Of a stretch of 57,212 nt of DNA, positions 17,153-26,595 are shown piece by piece. This DNA is from an uncultured Acidobacteriota bacterium. Its GTDB lineage: Bacteria; Acidobacteriota; Vicinamibacteria; Vicinamibacterales; CAVVIG01. The DNA lies in contig CADEDC010000027.1 in assembly GCA_902825985.1 (NCBI GenBank), forward strand, positions 7,999-65,210, written 5' to 3'. Each line of letters opens with the position of its first letter. Position 1 is the first letter of the stretch. The position numbers were made by a program, and so were the translations under genes. The notes under the pieces were generated by a model. That model made no database searches, was not told the DNA's origin, and was given only the letters and a program-made list of their open reading frames with translations.

Positions 17153-18505
17153 CTAGGGAAGGCGGACGCCGAGGCCGTAGGTGAACATCACGAACACCGC
17201 GGCGCAAAGCGCCAGGCCGACGACCGCATCGCGCCGCCACCGGCGACTGCCGAACGCCGACGCGACGGCGGCGAAGAGCGCGGTGCCGGCGACGACGAAT
17301 CCGGCGACGTTCACGAGGACGACGAAGGCGACGAGGCCGGCCGCCACCCGGACGACCGGACCGCGGCGGCGCCCGCGCTCCGGCGTCTGCCGTCGGGTGA
17401 GGAGCTGGAATGCCAGCAGCAGCGTCGAGCTGGCGAGCACCAGCCCCGGGAACACCCATTCGCCAGCCGGCGTCGCGGTCGCACCGCCGCCAGCCGCCCC
17501 GCGCAGGCGCCCGACGATGCGGCCGATGCGGACGCGCTCATCGTCGAGGAACGCCTCGAACTCGGCACCGGCGAGATAGGAGTCGGTCCAGCCGAGACGC
17601 GTCAGCGTGGCCCGCCAGCCGTCGCCGCGCGCCATCCGCTCGACGAGGGTCGCCAGGCGGCGGCGCTGCGCGGCATCGAGCCCGGGCGCCGCCATGACCG
17701 CGCGCCAGTTCTCCAGCTCCACGTCGAACCCCTGCTCGACGATCGTCGGGATCCGTGCGAGGCCGGGCAGCCGCCGCGCCGACGAGACGCCAATCGCGCG
17801 CAGGCGCCCGGACTCGATGTGCGGCGCAAACTCGCTGTAGCCGCTGACGCCGGCCGTCACCTGCCCGCCGAGCAGCGCCGTCACCGCCTCGCCGCCGCCC
17901 GAGAACGCGATGTAGTTGGTCCGCCGCGGATCGACGCCGGCCGCGGCGACGATGAGCCCGGCGAGGATGTGATCCGTGCCACCGGCCGACCCGCCGCCCC
18001 ACGACACGCCGGCCGGGTTCTCGCGCAGCGCGGCGACGAGACTCCGCATGTCGTGATGCGGGGAGGCGGCCGGCACCGCCACGACCTCGTGCTCGCCGAC
18101 GAGCCGCGCGATCGGCGTCGCCTGGGTCAGGGAGACCGGCGATCCGTTCCACAGAACGGCGCCGAGCATGACGAGTCCGTTGACGAGCAGCGTCCGTCCG
18201 TCGCCGCGCCTGGCGCTGATCAGGTGTGCGAGGCCGATGGTGCCGGCGGCGCCGGGAATGTTCTCGACCTGGGCCGATCCGGCGAGCTGCTGCCGTTCCA
18301 TCTCGCGCTGCATCTCGCGTGCGAGCTGATCCCAGCCGCCGCCCGGGGCGGCGGGCGCGATGAGCGTCACGGACGTCAGGCCCACCGCGTCGGTCACCGG
18401 AGCCGGGCGCGGTGCCGCGGCCTGCGCCTGCGTCGACGCAGGCCGCATCAGCAACGCCATCGACAGTGCCAGCAGGCCGGCGCGCCGGGAGGATCTCATG
18501 TTCAC
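17153..18505 (-). CDS. TctC-TctB fusion: carboxylate-binding protein joined to small membrane subunit
   Basis: 450 residues. Residues 1-27 are a signal peptide; about 40-330 match the TctC/Bug binding-protein family (TLIAPAAPGGGWDQLAREMQ, VENIPGAAGTIGLAHLISA, WGGGSAGGTDHILAG, GYSEFAPHIESGRLRAIGVS). After a Gly/Ala linker (about 336-348) come four hydrophobic helices, about 350-369, 385-400, 402-418 and 427-446 (AVVGLALCAAVFVMFTYGLG), with the size and spacing of TctB. Separate tctB and tctC genes are the usual arrangement, and no separate tctB is present here, so I read this as a natural fusion that tethers the binding protein to the permease. Start: GTG at 18505 or ATG at 18499. An annotation error is unlikely because the frame is continuous. 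Confidence 0.82.
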   Translation of the reverse strand: MNMRSSRRAGLLALSMALLMRPASTQAQAAAPRPAPVTDAVGLTSVTLIAPAAPGGGWDQLAREMQREMERQQLAGSAQVENIPGAAGTIGLAHLISARRGDGRTLLVNGLVMLGAVLWNGSPVSLTQATPIARLVGEHEVVAVPAASPHHDMRSLVAALRENPAGVSWGGGSAGGTDHILAGLIVAAAGVDPRRTNYIAFSGGGEAVTALLGGQVTAGVSGYSEFAPHIESGRLRAIGVSSARRLPGLARIPTIVEQGFDVELENWRAVMAAPGLDAAQRRRLATLVERMARGDGWRATLTRLGWTDSYLAGAEFEAFLDDERVRIGRIVGRLRGAAGGGATATPAGEWVFPGLVLASSTLLLAFQLLTRRQTPERGRRRGPVVRVAAGLVAFVVLVNVAGFVVAGTALFAAVASAFGSRRWRRDAVVGLALCAAVFVMFTYGLGVRLP

Positions 18506-18694
18506 AGGATGGATGCCGGCGCCAGTCTTCCCCCCGCGGCCGTGCTGCCGCCGGCCGGCATCACCGGCGTCGGGCGGCGAGGTGGTCGCCGACCGCGTGC
18601 CGGACCTCGCCGGCAGCGACGGGACCCGGGCGAGAGCCGCACGCCGCGGCCCTCGCCCGCATCCCGCCGGCGGGATGACCAGCCGCCACGCGGA

Positions 18695-19291
18695 TCAGCG
18701 CGCGGCTGGGGGCGGCGTCGCCGGCGCGGGCGGCGGCGGCAGCGTGCCGCCCTCCGCCAGCGTCTTCATGTTCTGCAGCGCCCGCGTGAACGTCGCGGTC
18801 CGTGACGCCCGATCCTTCTGCCGGGCCGCATCGTCCGGCAGCATCGAGTTGTCGTAGATCAGCGTGTAGAGCAGGCGCGTGGTCGTCGGTGAGGCGGCCC
18901 GGGCTTCGAGCGTGCCGTGATAGAGGTTGTAGGGCCGTCCGGCTCGCACCGGCTGCGTGTAGGTGTACGAGTACTCGGTCTTGGCGACGAGCACCTCGGT
19001 CGCCACCGAGCGGACCGACCCGACTTCGCCCTCCTGGCCCGACAGCATCTTGCAGCCGGCCGGAATCTGCAGCCACTCGGCGATCGCGCAGTAGCCGCCG
19101 ATGCGTTTCCACACCTCGGCGACCGGCTTGTTCACCATCATCTCGAGCGGGATCGTGACGTAGTTCGGCTTCTCGACCACGATCATCGAATCACCGGCCG
19201 CCGGAGCCTGCGCGTCGGCGGCGGTCGGGACGATCAGAGCGACAGTGGCAAGGGCACAGACGGCGAGCGCCTGTCTGACTTCATTCCGCAT
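18695..19291 (-). CDS. Secreted SRPBCC-fold protein
   Basis: 198 residues from the ATG at 19291, preceded by GGAGGT at 4 nt; a TTG one codon upstream is less likely. A signal peptide is evident (LAVCALATVALIVPTAADAQ). The mature part follows the START-like SRPBCC pattern: MMVNKPVAEVWKRIGGYCAI, WLQIPAGCKMLSGQEGEVGS, YNLYHGTLEARAASPTTTRL. Such folds bind hydrophobic ligands in a deep cavity; the ligand here is unknown. The tail is Pro/Ala-rich. A secreted SRPBCC protein is common in Acidobacteria and is not obviously linked to the transporter genes downstream. Confidence 0.75.
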   Translation of the reverse strand: MRNEVRQALAVCALATVALIVPTAADAQAPAAGDSMIVVEKPNYVTIPLEMMVNKPVAEVWKRIGGYCAIAEWLQIPAGCKMLSGQEGEVGSVRSVATEVLVAKTEYSYTYTQPVRAGRPYNLYHGTLEARAASPTTTRLLYTLIYDNSMLPDDAARQKDRASRTATFTRALQNMKTLAEGGTLPPPPAPATPPPAAR

Positions 19292-19357
19292 CAATACCTC
19301 CAGGAGGGAACCAGTTACGTTCGGCGGGACATCTTGGCACAGGCGGGCCAGCGGACG

Positions 19358-19825
19358 TCAACGAGAGATCGAGGCGACATGACCGTCGACGGTGTAGCCG
19401 AGCGCCCGGTACACGTCGAGGGTGCAGGCATAATCGTCGACCGGCGGGTCGGGGCGGGTCCACTGCCGCAGCGCCCAGGCGACGATCGGCGCGGAACAGG
19501 GGACGAACAGGGCCCCCCGGTTGGAAAAGGCGGGCGGGACGGTCAGCGGATTCTTCAGCCGCCAGCCATCGAGATTCAGGCCGATCAGGCGGCTGCCGCA
19601 GCCGCTGGCCACCTGTACCTGCCGGGCGACGGCTCCCTGATCCCGGGTATCCGCACCAATGAGGAGCAGCAGCGTGTCCGACGCCGTCGGCAGCGCCTCC
19701 GGGTCGGTGCACAGGGCGAAAGCATGGCCGGCACGGGCCGCCGCCGACCAGCTGAGCAAGCCGCGGCCGGCAGCGCCGTCGGCCGGACTGCAGGCAATCA
19801 GCGCGCGCAGGGACGGGCCGGCCAC
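19358..19825 (-). CDS. Small protein resembling the TIR-like MTH538/ThsB fold
   Basis: 155 residues from GTG at 19825. The start is chosen because CAGAAT lies 8 nt upstream, the spacing of the leaderless promoters elsewhere in the window. The order of elements fits the TIR-like MTH538 (DUF1863) family: first strand LRALIACSPADG, a helix, then TASDTLLLLIGADTRDQG, the helix VARQVQVASGCGS, and a strand plus loop LIGLNLDGWRLKNPL, ending GALFVPCSAPIVAWALRQW. In that family the helix after the strand usually has a catalytic glutamate; here Gln69 is at the expected place, so NADase activity may be lost. The last 30 residues are extra. The family call rests on pattern reading only. It is divergent from the molybdenum hydroxylase gene. 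Confidence 0.5.
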   Translation of the reverse strand: MAGPSLRALIACSPADGAAGRGLLSWSAAARAGHAFALCTDPEALPTASDTLLLLIGADTRDQGAVARQVQVASGCGSRLIGLNLDGWRLKNPLTVPPAFSNRGALFVPCSAPIVAWALRQWTRPDPPVDDYACTLDVYRALGYTVDGHVASISR

Positions 19826-19873
19826 GACCTGACATTCTGCACGATCTCGGCGCCGAACGACGCGCCGCCCTGC

Positions 19874-19879
19874 TACTAT
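19874..19879 (+). promoter_or_regulatory. -10 hexamer TACTAT for the molybdenum hydroxylase gene
   Basis: TACTAT overlaps the first possible ATG (19878), so that ATG would not be in the message. Transcription would begin near 19886, leaving a leader of about 45 nt with AGGAGG (19921-19926) before the GTG at 19932. Confidence 0.45.
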
Positions 19880-19931
19880 GACGGACGCGCACGATCGGGG
19901 CGCATTCCAACTCAGAGCCGAGGAGGCAGAC

Positions 19932-22415
19932 GTGGCGGATCCCAAACTCGTCGGGCAGAATTACACGACGCCAGACATGCTGGCGAAGGTCACCGGCCGC
20001 GCCAAGTACGCCGAGGACTTCCGCGCCGATGGCATGCTGTTCGCGCGTCAGCTTCTCAGTCCGATGCCGCACGCCCGCGTCACCCGCATCGATGCCAGCG
20101 CGGCACTCGCCATGCCGGGGGTGAAGGCCATCCTCACCGCCGACGAACTGCCGAAGCCGCAAGCGGGTGTCACCGACCTCGGCAACAAGGTCGAAGTCGA
20201 TCCCCACAACGAGCGCGCGCTCACGATGGAGCCGATGTACCAGGGTGAGCCGATCCTGGCGGTGGCCGCGGTCGACGAGCTCACCGCCGTCGAGGCCATC
20301 GAGCGGATCGTCGTCGAGTACGAGCCGCTGCCGTTCGTCACCGACCCGCTGGAAGCCCTGCGCCCCGGCGGCCCCAATGCGCGCACCGACGGCAACGTCT
20401 GGATTCGCAAGCCGGGCGAGAAACCGGCCGGGCCGTTCGCGCCGCTGTCACTCGGCGAGTTGAAGTGGACGGCCGCCGACTTCGCCGCGGCCACCGACGG
20501 GCAGCTGCCGATGGGCACGCCCGGCGACGAGTGGTCGTATGGCGACGTCGAGGCCGGTTTCAAAGCCGCCGACCTCGTCGTCGACGAGACGTTCGTCACG
20601 CCGAACGTCAGCCACCAGACGCTCGAGCCGCGGACGGCGATGGCCTACTGGCAGAACGGCAAGCTGCACATGCACTGCTCGACGCAGAGCACGGTGCAGA
20701 CGGTCGCCGCCGTTGCCGCCCTCGCCGGCGTCACACCGGACGAGGTGGTCGTCATCAGCGAGTACACGGGCGGCGGCTTCGGCAGCAAGATCACCGGCGA
20801 CGTCTCGATGGCGATTCCGGCGCTGCTGGCGAAGAAGACCGGCGTCCCGGTGATGATGCGCATCTCCCGCGAAGAGGAACACTACATGGGCGGCGCCCGC
20901 CCGGCGTTCCACGGCCGCGTCAAGGCCGGCTTCACGAAGGACGGCAAGCTGACCGCCGTCGACCTCTACGTCATCTCCGACAACGGGCCCTACGAATCGC
21001 AGGGCGACGGTGGGATCGCCGGTCTCATCGCATCGCTGATGTACCAGCCGCCGGCGATGCGGTCGCGCACCTTGACGGTGCTGACCAACACGCCGCCGCG
21101 GGTGTCGCAGAGCCAGCCGGGCGGCATGCAGGGGATCGTCATCGTCGACCGGGCAATCCAGACCGCGGCGCGCCGGCTCGGCATCGACCAGGTCGACATC
21201 CGCCGTATCAACGCCCCGGCCGGGGCGTCGGTGGCCGGCCCCCCCGGACCGGGTGCCAAGGGCGGCATGACGACGACCAGCGCATTCGTACGGGAGGCGC
21301 TCGATCGCGGCCGTGAGCTGTTCCGATGGGACGAGCGCAAGGCGCAGGGCGGCAAGCGCAACGGCACCAAGGTCCGCGGCGTCGGCGTCGCCGTCAGCAC
21401 CTTCTTCGCCGGGTCCAATGGCTTCGACGGCATGCTGGTGATCAAGCCGGATGGTCGTCTCTACGTGCAATCCGGCATCGGCAACTTCGGCAGCGAGTCG
21501 GTCTCCGACGTCCATCGCGTCGCCGCCGAACTGTTGGGCGTGCCGTGGGAGAACGTGGAGATCACGTGGGGCAACACCAGCAAGCACCTGCCGTGGAGCT
21601 GCATCTCAGGCGGCAGTCAGACGACGCACGCGATGACCCGCGCGGCGCATGCGGCGGCGACCGACGCCAAGAAGAAGCTGCAGGCGATCGCGGCACAGGT
21701 ACTGGGCGGCACGCCCGAGTCGTACCAGGTGGCCGGCGGGCGCGTGTCCCGCGGCGCGCGGTCGATGACCCTGGCGCAGGCGGCGCAGAAGGCCATCGAA
21801 CTCGGTGGCACGTTCGACGGACATCAGGTCCCGGAGGACGTCAACGCCCACACCAAGAAGGCGGCCGCCGGGTTGGCCGGCCAGGGGCTGATGGGCATCG
21901 CACGCGACACCTATCCCGGCGCCGGCATGCCGTTCTCGTTCGTCGCCGGCTTCGCGGAAGTCGAAGTCGACGTGGAGACCGGGCAGTACGCGTTGCTCGA
22001 CTACCTCGGTGTCGCGGACGTCGGCACGGTGCTGCACCCGCGCAGTCTCGGCGGCCAGATCCTCGGCCGCTCCATGCTCGGCATGGCGCACGCGATCGGG
22101 CAGAAGTGGGTGTACGACCAGCATTACGGCGTCTCGCTCGCCCGCCGCTTCTATCAGAACCGGCCGCCCACCATGCTCGACGCGCCCAAGCACATGCAGT
22201 GGGACGCCTTGAACATCCCGGATCCGGGCACGCCGGTCGGCTCGCGCGGCATCGGCGAGCCGCCGGTCGCGGCCGGCTGCAACGCGGTGCTCAATGCCCT
22301 CATCGATGCGCTCGGTGACAACGTCATCCGCCGCGCGCCGGTGTCATCGGACATGATCCTCACGTCGCTCGAGGCGGGCCGGCCGGACTACGAGACACTG
22401 ACGGCCAACATCTGA
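19932..22415 (+). CDS. Xanthine dehydrogenase-family molybdopterin-binding (large) subunit
   Basis: 827 residues from GTG at 19932, chosen for its AGGAGG at 5 nt. The N-terminal domain has [12 protein letters not shown] and the [15 protein letters not shown] motif of the aldehyde oxidase/xanthine dehydrogenase a/b hammerhead. The molybdopterin motif GGGFGSK is at residues 280-286; the catalytic glutamate is E776 in [13 protein letters not shown]. Family enzymes hydroxylate aldehydes, CO, purines or N-heterocycles, and need a [2Fe-2S] subunit and usually a FAD subunit. Neither is encoded next to this gene: upstream is a divergent small gene, downstream an AIM24 gene. Either partners are elsewhere or it uses shared ones. 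No Tat signal is present, so it is probably cytoplasmic. Confidence 0.9.
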   Translation: MADPKLVGQNYTTPDMLAKVTGRAKYAEDFRADGMLFARQLLSPMPHARVTRIDASAALAMPGVKAILTADELPKPQAGVTDLGNKVEVDPHNERALTMEPMYQGEPILAVAAVDELTAVEAIERIVVEYEPLPFVTDPLEALRPGGPNARTDGNVWIRKPGEKPAGPFAPLSLGELKWTAADFAAATDGQLPMGTPGDEWSYGDVEAGFKAADLVVDETFVTPNVSHQTLEPRTAMAYWQNGKLHMHCSTQSTVQTVAAVAALAGVTPDEVVVISEYTGGGFGSKITGDVSMAIPALLAKKTGVPVMMRISREEEHYMGGARPAFHGRVKAGFTKDGKLTAVDLYVISDNGPYESQGDGGIAGLIASLMYQPPAMRSRTLTVLTNTPPRVSQSQPGGMQGIVIVDRAIQTAARRLGIDQVDIRRINAPAGASVAGPPGPGAKGGMTTTSAFVREALDRGRELFRWDERKAQGGKRNGTKVRGVGVAVSTFFAGSNGFDGMLVIKPDGRLYVQSGIGNFGSESVSDVHRVAAELLGVPWENVEITWGNTSKHLPWSCISGGSQTTHAMTRAAHAAATDAKKKLQAIAAQVLGGTPESYQVAGGRVSRGARSMTLAQAAQKAIELGGTFDGHQVPEDVNAHTKKAAAGLAGQGLMGIARDTYPGAGMPFSFVAGFAEVEVDVETGQYALLDYLGVADVGTVLHPRSLGGQILGRSMLGMAHAIGQKWVYDQHYGVSLARRFYQNRPPTMLDAPKHMQWDALNIPDPGTPVGSRGIGEPPVAAGCNAVLNALIDALGDNVIRRAPVSSDMILTSLEAGRPDYETLTANI

Positions 22416-22449
22416 CGCCTGGCGGCGAATCACCGGCGCGTTCACGTGG

Positions 22450-22466
22450 CCAGGCCGCAAGCCTGG
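22450..22466 (+). terminator. Hairpin downstream of the molybdenum hydroxylase gene
   Basis: CCAGGC (22450-22455), loop CGCAA, GCCTGG (22461-22466), extended by one G-T and one G-C pair. It lies 34 nt after the stop and has no T-tract, so termination is only a possibility. Confidence 0.35.
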
Positions 22467-22513
22467 TCGCCGGCGCGCCGGTGCTGTGTACGCACCCACG
22501 ACAAGGAGCCGGA

Positions 22514-23314
22514 ATGGCCGCGATGCACGAGATCGACTACCAGATCTTCGGCGACGACATGCAGTTCGTCGAAGTCGAACTGGATCCCAACGAAGCGACG
22601 GTCGCCGAAGCCGGCGGCATGATGTACATGGAAGACGGCATCGAGATGGAAACCATCTTCGGTGATGGCTCGGCGCAGCAGCAGGGCGGCCTGATGGGCG
22701 CGCTCATGGGCGCCGGCAAGCGGCTGCTGACCGGAGAGTCGCTGTTCATGACGGTCTTCATGAATCGCAGCAACCAGCGGAAGAAGATCGCGTTCGGCGC
22801 GCCGTATCCCGGCAAGATCATCGCGATGCACCTCAAGGAGCTGGGCGGCGAGCTGATCGCCCAGAAGGATTCCTTCCTCGCGGCTGCCAAGGGTGTCAGC
22901 ATCGGCATCGCGTTCCAGCGCAAGCTCGGCGTCGGCCTGTTCGGCGGTGAGGGATTCATCATGCAGCGCCTCCAGGGTGACGGGTGGGCGTTCGTCCATG
23001 CCGGCGGCACCCTGCAGGAGAAGACGCTCGGCCCCGGCGAACTCATCCGCGTCGACACCGGCTGCATCGTCGGCTTCCAGCCGACGGTGAACTACGACAT
23101 CCAGTACGTCGGCAAGATCAAGTCGGCGCTGTTTGGCGGCGAAGGGCTGTTCTTCGCGACCTTGCGTGGCCCCGGCCGCGTCTGGCTGCAGTCGCTGCCA
23201 CTGAGCCGCCTCGCCAACCGCATCATCTCGGCGGTGCCACGCGCCACCGGCGGCGGTCGTGAAGAAGGGTCGATCCTCGGCGGTCTCGGCAACCTGCTCG
23301 ACGGCGACAACTGA
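22514..23314 (+). CDS. AIM24/TIGR00266-family protein
   Basis: 266 residues from ATG at 22514, with AAGGAG (22503-22508) 5 nt upstream; the upstream ATG-less extension is not needed. The family phrases are clear: [22 protein letters not shown] near the N-terminus, [37 protein letters not shown], and [21 protein letters not shown], ending with [22 protein letters not shown]24-like proteins form beta-sandwich trimers; the bacterial role is undefined. A glycine-rich tail follows. The protein has no signal peptide. Confidence 0.9.
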   Translation: MAAMHEIDYQIFGDDMQFVEVELDPNEATVAEAGGMMYMEDGIEMETIFGDGSAQQQGGLMGALMGAGKRLLTGESLFMTVFMNRSNQRKKIAFGAPYPGKIIAMHLKELGGELIAQKDSFLAAAKGVSIGIAFQRKLGVGLFGGEGFIMQRLQGDGWAFVHAGGTLQEKTLGPGELIRVDTGCIVGFQPTVNYDIQYVGKIKSALFGGEGLFFATLRGPGRVWLQSLPLSRLANRIISAVPRATGGGREEGSILGGLGNLLDGDN

Positions 23315-23319
23315 CCGGG

Positions 23320-23337
23320 CGGCCGGTCGGCCGGCCG
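23320..23337 (+). terminator. GC-rich hairpin after the AIM24 gene
   Basis: CGGCCGG (23320-23326), tetraloop TCGG, CCGGCCG (23331-23337), starting 6 nt after the stop codon. A perfect 7-bp stem right behind a stop suggests a terminator, without a T-tract. Confidence 0.4.
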
Positions 23338-23423
23338 TCGGTTAGACCCCCCGGAGGTGGTGGGCCCGGCCCAGACCGCCGGACACGCGACGGCGTCTAA
23401 TCCCGCGACTCACGGCGTCCGCC

Positions 23424-25652
23424 ATGCTGCGGCTCGCGCGCGGATCGCGCGCTCGTCAATCGGCGCTGCTCGGCGTGCTCCTGCTCGGGCTCGCCGAGAC
23501 GACCGGCGCGCAGGGGCGACCCGAACTCCGTGCGTCTCGCGTCGCGGCGTCCCCGCGGATCGACGGGGCGCTGGACGACGCCGCCTGGCAGACGGAGGCC
23601 CTGACCCTCGGTCCGTGGATCTCGTATCGGCCGCTGCGTGGCGACGCCGCTCCCGACGCCACCGACGTGCGCGTCGTCTACGACGATCGCTTCGTCTACG
23701 TCGCGTTCACCTGTCATGCCGCCGATCCGGCGCGCATCCGCACGACTGTCAGTCGTCGTGACACGGTGTTCAGCGATGACTGGGTCGGGCTCAGCCTCGA
23801 CTCGAATGCGACCGGGCAGACCGCCTACCACCTGATGGTCAACCCGAGCGGCATCCAGATGGACGCCGTCAACACACCGGCGGCCGGTGAGCGGTTCGAG
23901 TCGGACTTCGTCTGGACGAGTGCCGCGCAGCGCACGTCACACGGCTACACGGTCGAGATCGCGATACCGCTGCCGACCATCCGGTTTGCCGAACGTCCCG
24001 ATCAGGTCATGGGGGTGCTGTTCTGGCGGCAGGTCAGCCAGTCGGGCATCGCCTACTCGTGGCCGGAGATGCTGCCCGGACAGTGGGTCTTCGAGCGGCA
24101 CGCCCACCTGATGTTCCCGGATCTGCGGCCGCGCCGGCTGCGCGAACTGCTGCCCAGCATGACCGTTCCGCTGTCGCAGGCGCGGGAGACGCCCAGCCGG
24201 TGGAGCGGCATCACCGGCGCGCCGGACGTCGGGCTGAGCGTGAAGTACGGCGTGACCTCGCAGGTGACCGTCGATGCGACGGTGAATCCCGACTTCAGCC
24301 AGGTCGAGAGCGACGCCTTCCAGGTCCAGGTCAATCAGCGCTTTCCAATCTTCCTCTCGGAGAAGCGGCCGTTCTTCATGGAAGGCCTCGGCCTCTTCGC
24401 GCTGGCCGGCACCGATGGCGACGCCAACATGCGGCGGGCCGTTCATACGCGGCGCATCGTCAACCCGTCGTGGGGTGCGAAGGTCATCGGCACCGCCGGC
24501 CGGCTGTCGTTCGGGATTCTCGAATCCTCGGACGTGTCGCCGGGTGCCACCGCCAGCGGCGGAGCGGTCACCGGACGGGCCGAGGATGGCGCCGCCGGCA
24601 AGCTGTTCACGATTGGGCGGGCCACCTACGCGCTTGGCCAGTCGAACTACGTCGGCGCGATCCTGCTCGATACGCGGTACGGCGGCCGGCGCAACCAGGT
24701 CGTCGGCACGGATTTGTCGTGGAAGCCGTCGCCCTCGCACGGGATCACCGCCACCTACCTGGCGTCGCGCACCGAGGCGGACAGCGCCACGAGCCGCGGC
24801 GCCGCGGCGCAGCTGACCTATCGCTACGACACGCGCCGTGCCGGCGTCACGGCGCGGGCCGAGCATTACGACCAGGGGTTCGAGATGGACTCCGCGTTCT
24901 ACAACCGGACCGGGTTCACGTCGTTCTTCACCAACATCGGCGTCAACTTCTATCCGGAGGCCGCCAAGCGGCTGGGGCTGGTGCGGCTGCAGCCCTTCGT
25001 GCTCGGCCGGACCGGTGAGGATCGCGTGCAGGGTGGCGACGATCGGTTCGTCTTCACCGGCATGGCCTTCGACTTCCAGCGGCAGGGCTTCTTCCGCGTT
25101 CAGACCGGCCGGGGCCATGAGCGCTGGCGCGGCCAGCGCTTCGACACCAGCGAACCATTCGGGGCGTTCGGCGGAGTCCAGATCCTGCGGTGGCTCAGCG
25201 TCGGCGGCTACCTGTTTCCGCGCACGCAGTCGACGTTCTACGATCCGGCCACGCCGTTCCAGGGGCGGGCGAATCGCGGCGGCGTCAACGTCGAGTGGCA
25301 GCCGAACCAGCACTTCAACCAGTCCGTCGGCTTCGACGCGGTCCGCTTCAACCGCGCCGACACCGGTGCCTGGGTCTACTCGGTCAATATCCTCAACCTC
25401 AAGACCGTCTACCAGTTCGACCGCCGGCTGTTCGGGCGCCTGCTCACGCAGTTCGACGGGGCGCGCGAACAGTGGCTGTTCGATCTGCTGGCCTCGTACG
25501 AGTTCGTGCCCGGCACCGCACTCTACGCCGGCTACGGCGTGCTGCACGAGCGGCGCGGCTTCGAGCAGGGGCAGTTCGTGCCCAATGCCGGCGCCTACAT
25601 CACGACGCAGCGCGGCCTGTTCCTGAAGGCGTCCTACCTCTATCGCTTCTGA
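23424..25652 (+). CDS. DUF5916-type outer-membrane protein, CBM9-like domain plus beta-barrel
   Basis: 742 residues with a signal peptide (SALLGVLLLGLAETTGAQ). Residues about 30-220 form the CBM9-like domain (RVAASPRIDGALDDAAWQTE, VRVVYDDRFVYVAFTCHA). The central signature FPIFLSEKRPFFMEGLG and the statement VTVDATVNPDFSQVESD match the family, and the C-terminus ends in Phe (ASYLYRF), as in outer-membrane barrels. It is the full-length paralogue of the partial gene at 1-2199. A TCTAAT sequence at 23396-23401 could be its -10. Function in this family is not established; proteolysis-linked or carbohydrate-linked roles are guesses. Confidence 0.87.
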   Translation: MLRLARGSRARQSALLGVLLLGLAETTGAQGRPELRASRVAASPRIDGALDDAAWQTEALTLGPWISYRPLRGDAAPDATDVRVVYDDRFVYVAFTCHAADPARIRTTVSRRDTVFSDDWVGLSLDSNATGQTAYHLMVNPSGIQMDAVNTPAAGERFESDFVWTSAAQRTSHGYTVEIAIPLPTIRFAERPDQVMGVLFWRQVSQSGIAYSWPEMLPGQWVFERHAHLMFPDLRPRRLRELLPSMTVPLSQARETPSRWSGITGAPDVGLSVKYGVTSQVTVDATVNPDFSQVESDAFQVQVNQRFPIFLSEKRPFFMEGLGLFALAGTDGDANMRRAVHTRRIVNPSWGAKVIGTAGRLSFGILESSDVSPGATASGGAVTGRAEDGAAGKLFTIGRATYALGQSNYVGAILLDTRYGGRRNQVVGTDLSWKPSPSHGITATYLASRTEADSATSRGAAAQLTYRYDTRRAGVTARAEHYDQGFEMDSAFYNRTGFTSFFTNIGVNFYPEAAKRLGLVRLQPFVLGRTGEDRVQGGDDRFVFTGMAFDFQRQGFFRVQTGRGHERWRGQRFDTSEPFGAFGGVQILRWLSVGGYLFPRTQSTFYDPATPFQGRANRGGVNVEWQPNQHFNQSVGFDAVRFNRADTGAWVYSVNILNLKTVYQFDRRLFGRLLTQFDGAREQWLFDLLASYEFVPGTALYAGYGVLHERRGFEQGQFVPNAGAYITTQRGLFLKASYLYRF

Positions 25653-25671
25653 GATGGTCCAGCCGGCGCGG

Positions 25672-25694
25672 GGCCGCCGCCGCGCACGGCGGCC
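25672..25694. terminator. Perfect GC hairpin between convergent genes
   Basis: GGCCGCCG (25672-25679), 7-nt loop, CGGCGGCC (25687-25694). The 8-bp stem lies between the stop of the DUF5916 gene and the stop of the HprK-like gene and works equally on both strands, so a shared bidirectional terminator is likely. Confidence 0.45.
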
Positions 25695-26594
25695 TCAGCG
25701 TGTCGCCCGGCGCCTGACGCCGGGCAGCAGGTCGACGACATCGGCCGACTTCGCGAACTGCAATTCGGCACAGGCGGCGGCCGACGCCGCCCGCTCGATG
25801 GCGGCGATCGACTGCGAGACGGCGGCCGCGTCGTGAAACGGCACGAACGCACACGACAGCAGGCGGGCCACTGCCAGCGACGCCGGCAGCGGCACGATCG
25901 CGTGCGCTGACGCCTGCTGCAGGAAGAGGATGCCGGCCAGCGGACCGCTGCGCGGCGACACGAACAGCGCATCGCCGTGCCACGGCGTCCCGAACACCGT
26001 CGGTGTCGGCCGGTCGGTGCGGATGATCAGCCGCTCGTCACTGAGCAATGTGAACCCGGGAACGGCGGCGCACCAGCGTGCCAGCGTCGACTTCCCCGCC
26101 CCCGACTGGCCGGCGAGCACGTAGGCGCGCCCATCGGCGTCGAGCAGTCCGCAGGCGTGAATCGCCACTCCGCGGCCCTGCGCCAGCGCGTGAATGGTCA
26201 GCACCTCGTCCAGGGGATAGTCCATCGGGTCGACCGTCTCCGGGTCGCCGCCGTACTCGGCAAACCAGGACCGGGAGACTTCGACCACCCCGGCGCTGAA
26301 GCCGGCGTCGAAGCGGGCCCACTTGTACGGCGTTCGGTCGTGCGGCTGTGCGTGAAAGGTGAACAGGCGGGCGTCGCCGTCGGCGTGGAGCTGCCAGGCG
26401 TCGCCGCCGGCAAAGAGCTGGCGGCCCGACACCGCCGGCGGGGTCGCGGCCCAGCGTGCGCGGATCTCGATGTCGGCGTGCCGAGGCTCGACGAGGAACG
26501 GGCGGGCCAGCGGACGATCGGCCGGCGTCAGTCGCGCCGCGTCACCGGTCAGATGGAAGGTGAGATCGCCGACCGCCAGCCACGACTCCCCCAC
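25695..26594 (-). CDS. HprK-like peptide kinase of the RiPP locus
   Basis: 299 residues. The C-terminal half holds a Walker A motif AGQSGAGKST (residues 161-170), then LLSDERLII (183-191) and FGTPWHGD (201-208), the features of HPr kinase/phosphorylase relatives; the N-terminal 130 residues are the poorly conserved domain of HprK-related proteins. Such proteins in lasso-peptide clusters (e.g. that of paeninodin) phosphorylate the C-terminal serine of the precursor. The adjacent precursor here ends in serine. The GTG start at 26594 lies one base after the precursor's TGA, so translation is coupled. It is the last gene of the RiPP operon, followed by a strong hairpin. A true HPr kinase role is unlikely because there is no HPr or PTS gene nearby. 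Confidence 0.8.
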   Translation of the reverse strand: MGESWLAVGDLTFHLTGDAARLTPADRPLARPFLVEPRHADIEIRARWAATPPAVSGRQLFAGGDAWQLHADGDARLFTFHAQPHDRTPYKWARFDAGFSAGVVEVSRSWFAEYGGDPETVDPMDYPLDEVLTIHALAQGRGVAIHACGLLDADGRAYVLAGQSGAGKSTLARWCAAVPGFTLLSDERLIIRTDRPTPTVFGTPWHGDALFVSPRSGPLAGILFLQQASAHAIVPLPASLAVARLLSCAFVPFHDAAAVSQSIAAIERAASAAACAELQFAKSADVVDLLPGVRRRATR

Positions 26595-26595
26595 G

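Noticed and set aside
15269..18805. 1,178-codon open frame on the plus strand opposite the transporter genes
   Set aside because: Composition is dominated by Arg, Ala and His with no recognisable domain; it is the antisense shadow of tctA and the TctC-TctB gene, which both have clear families.
19358..19825. Thoeris defence system
   Set aside because: Only a possible ThsB-like protein is seen, with the catalytic Glu replaced; no ThsA partner is present.
23937..25547. 536-codon minus-strand frame inside the DUF5916 gene
   Set aside because: Arg/Val/Glu-rich shadow; the plus strand encodes a family member with signal peptide and terminal Phe.
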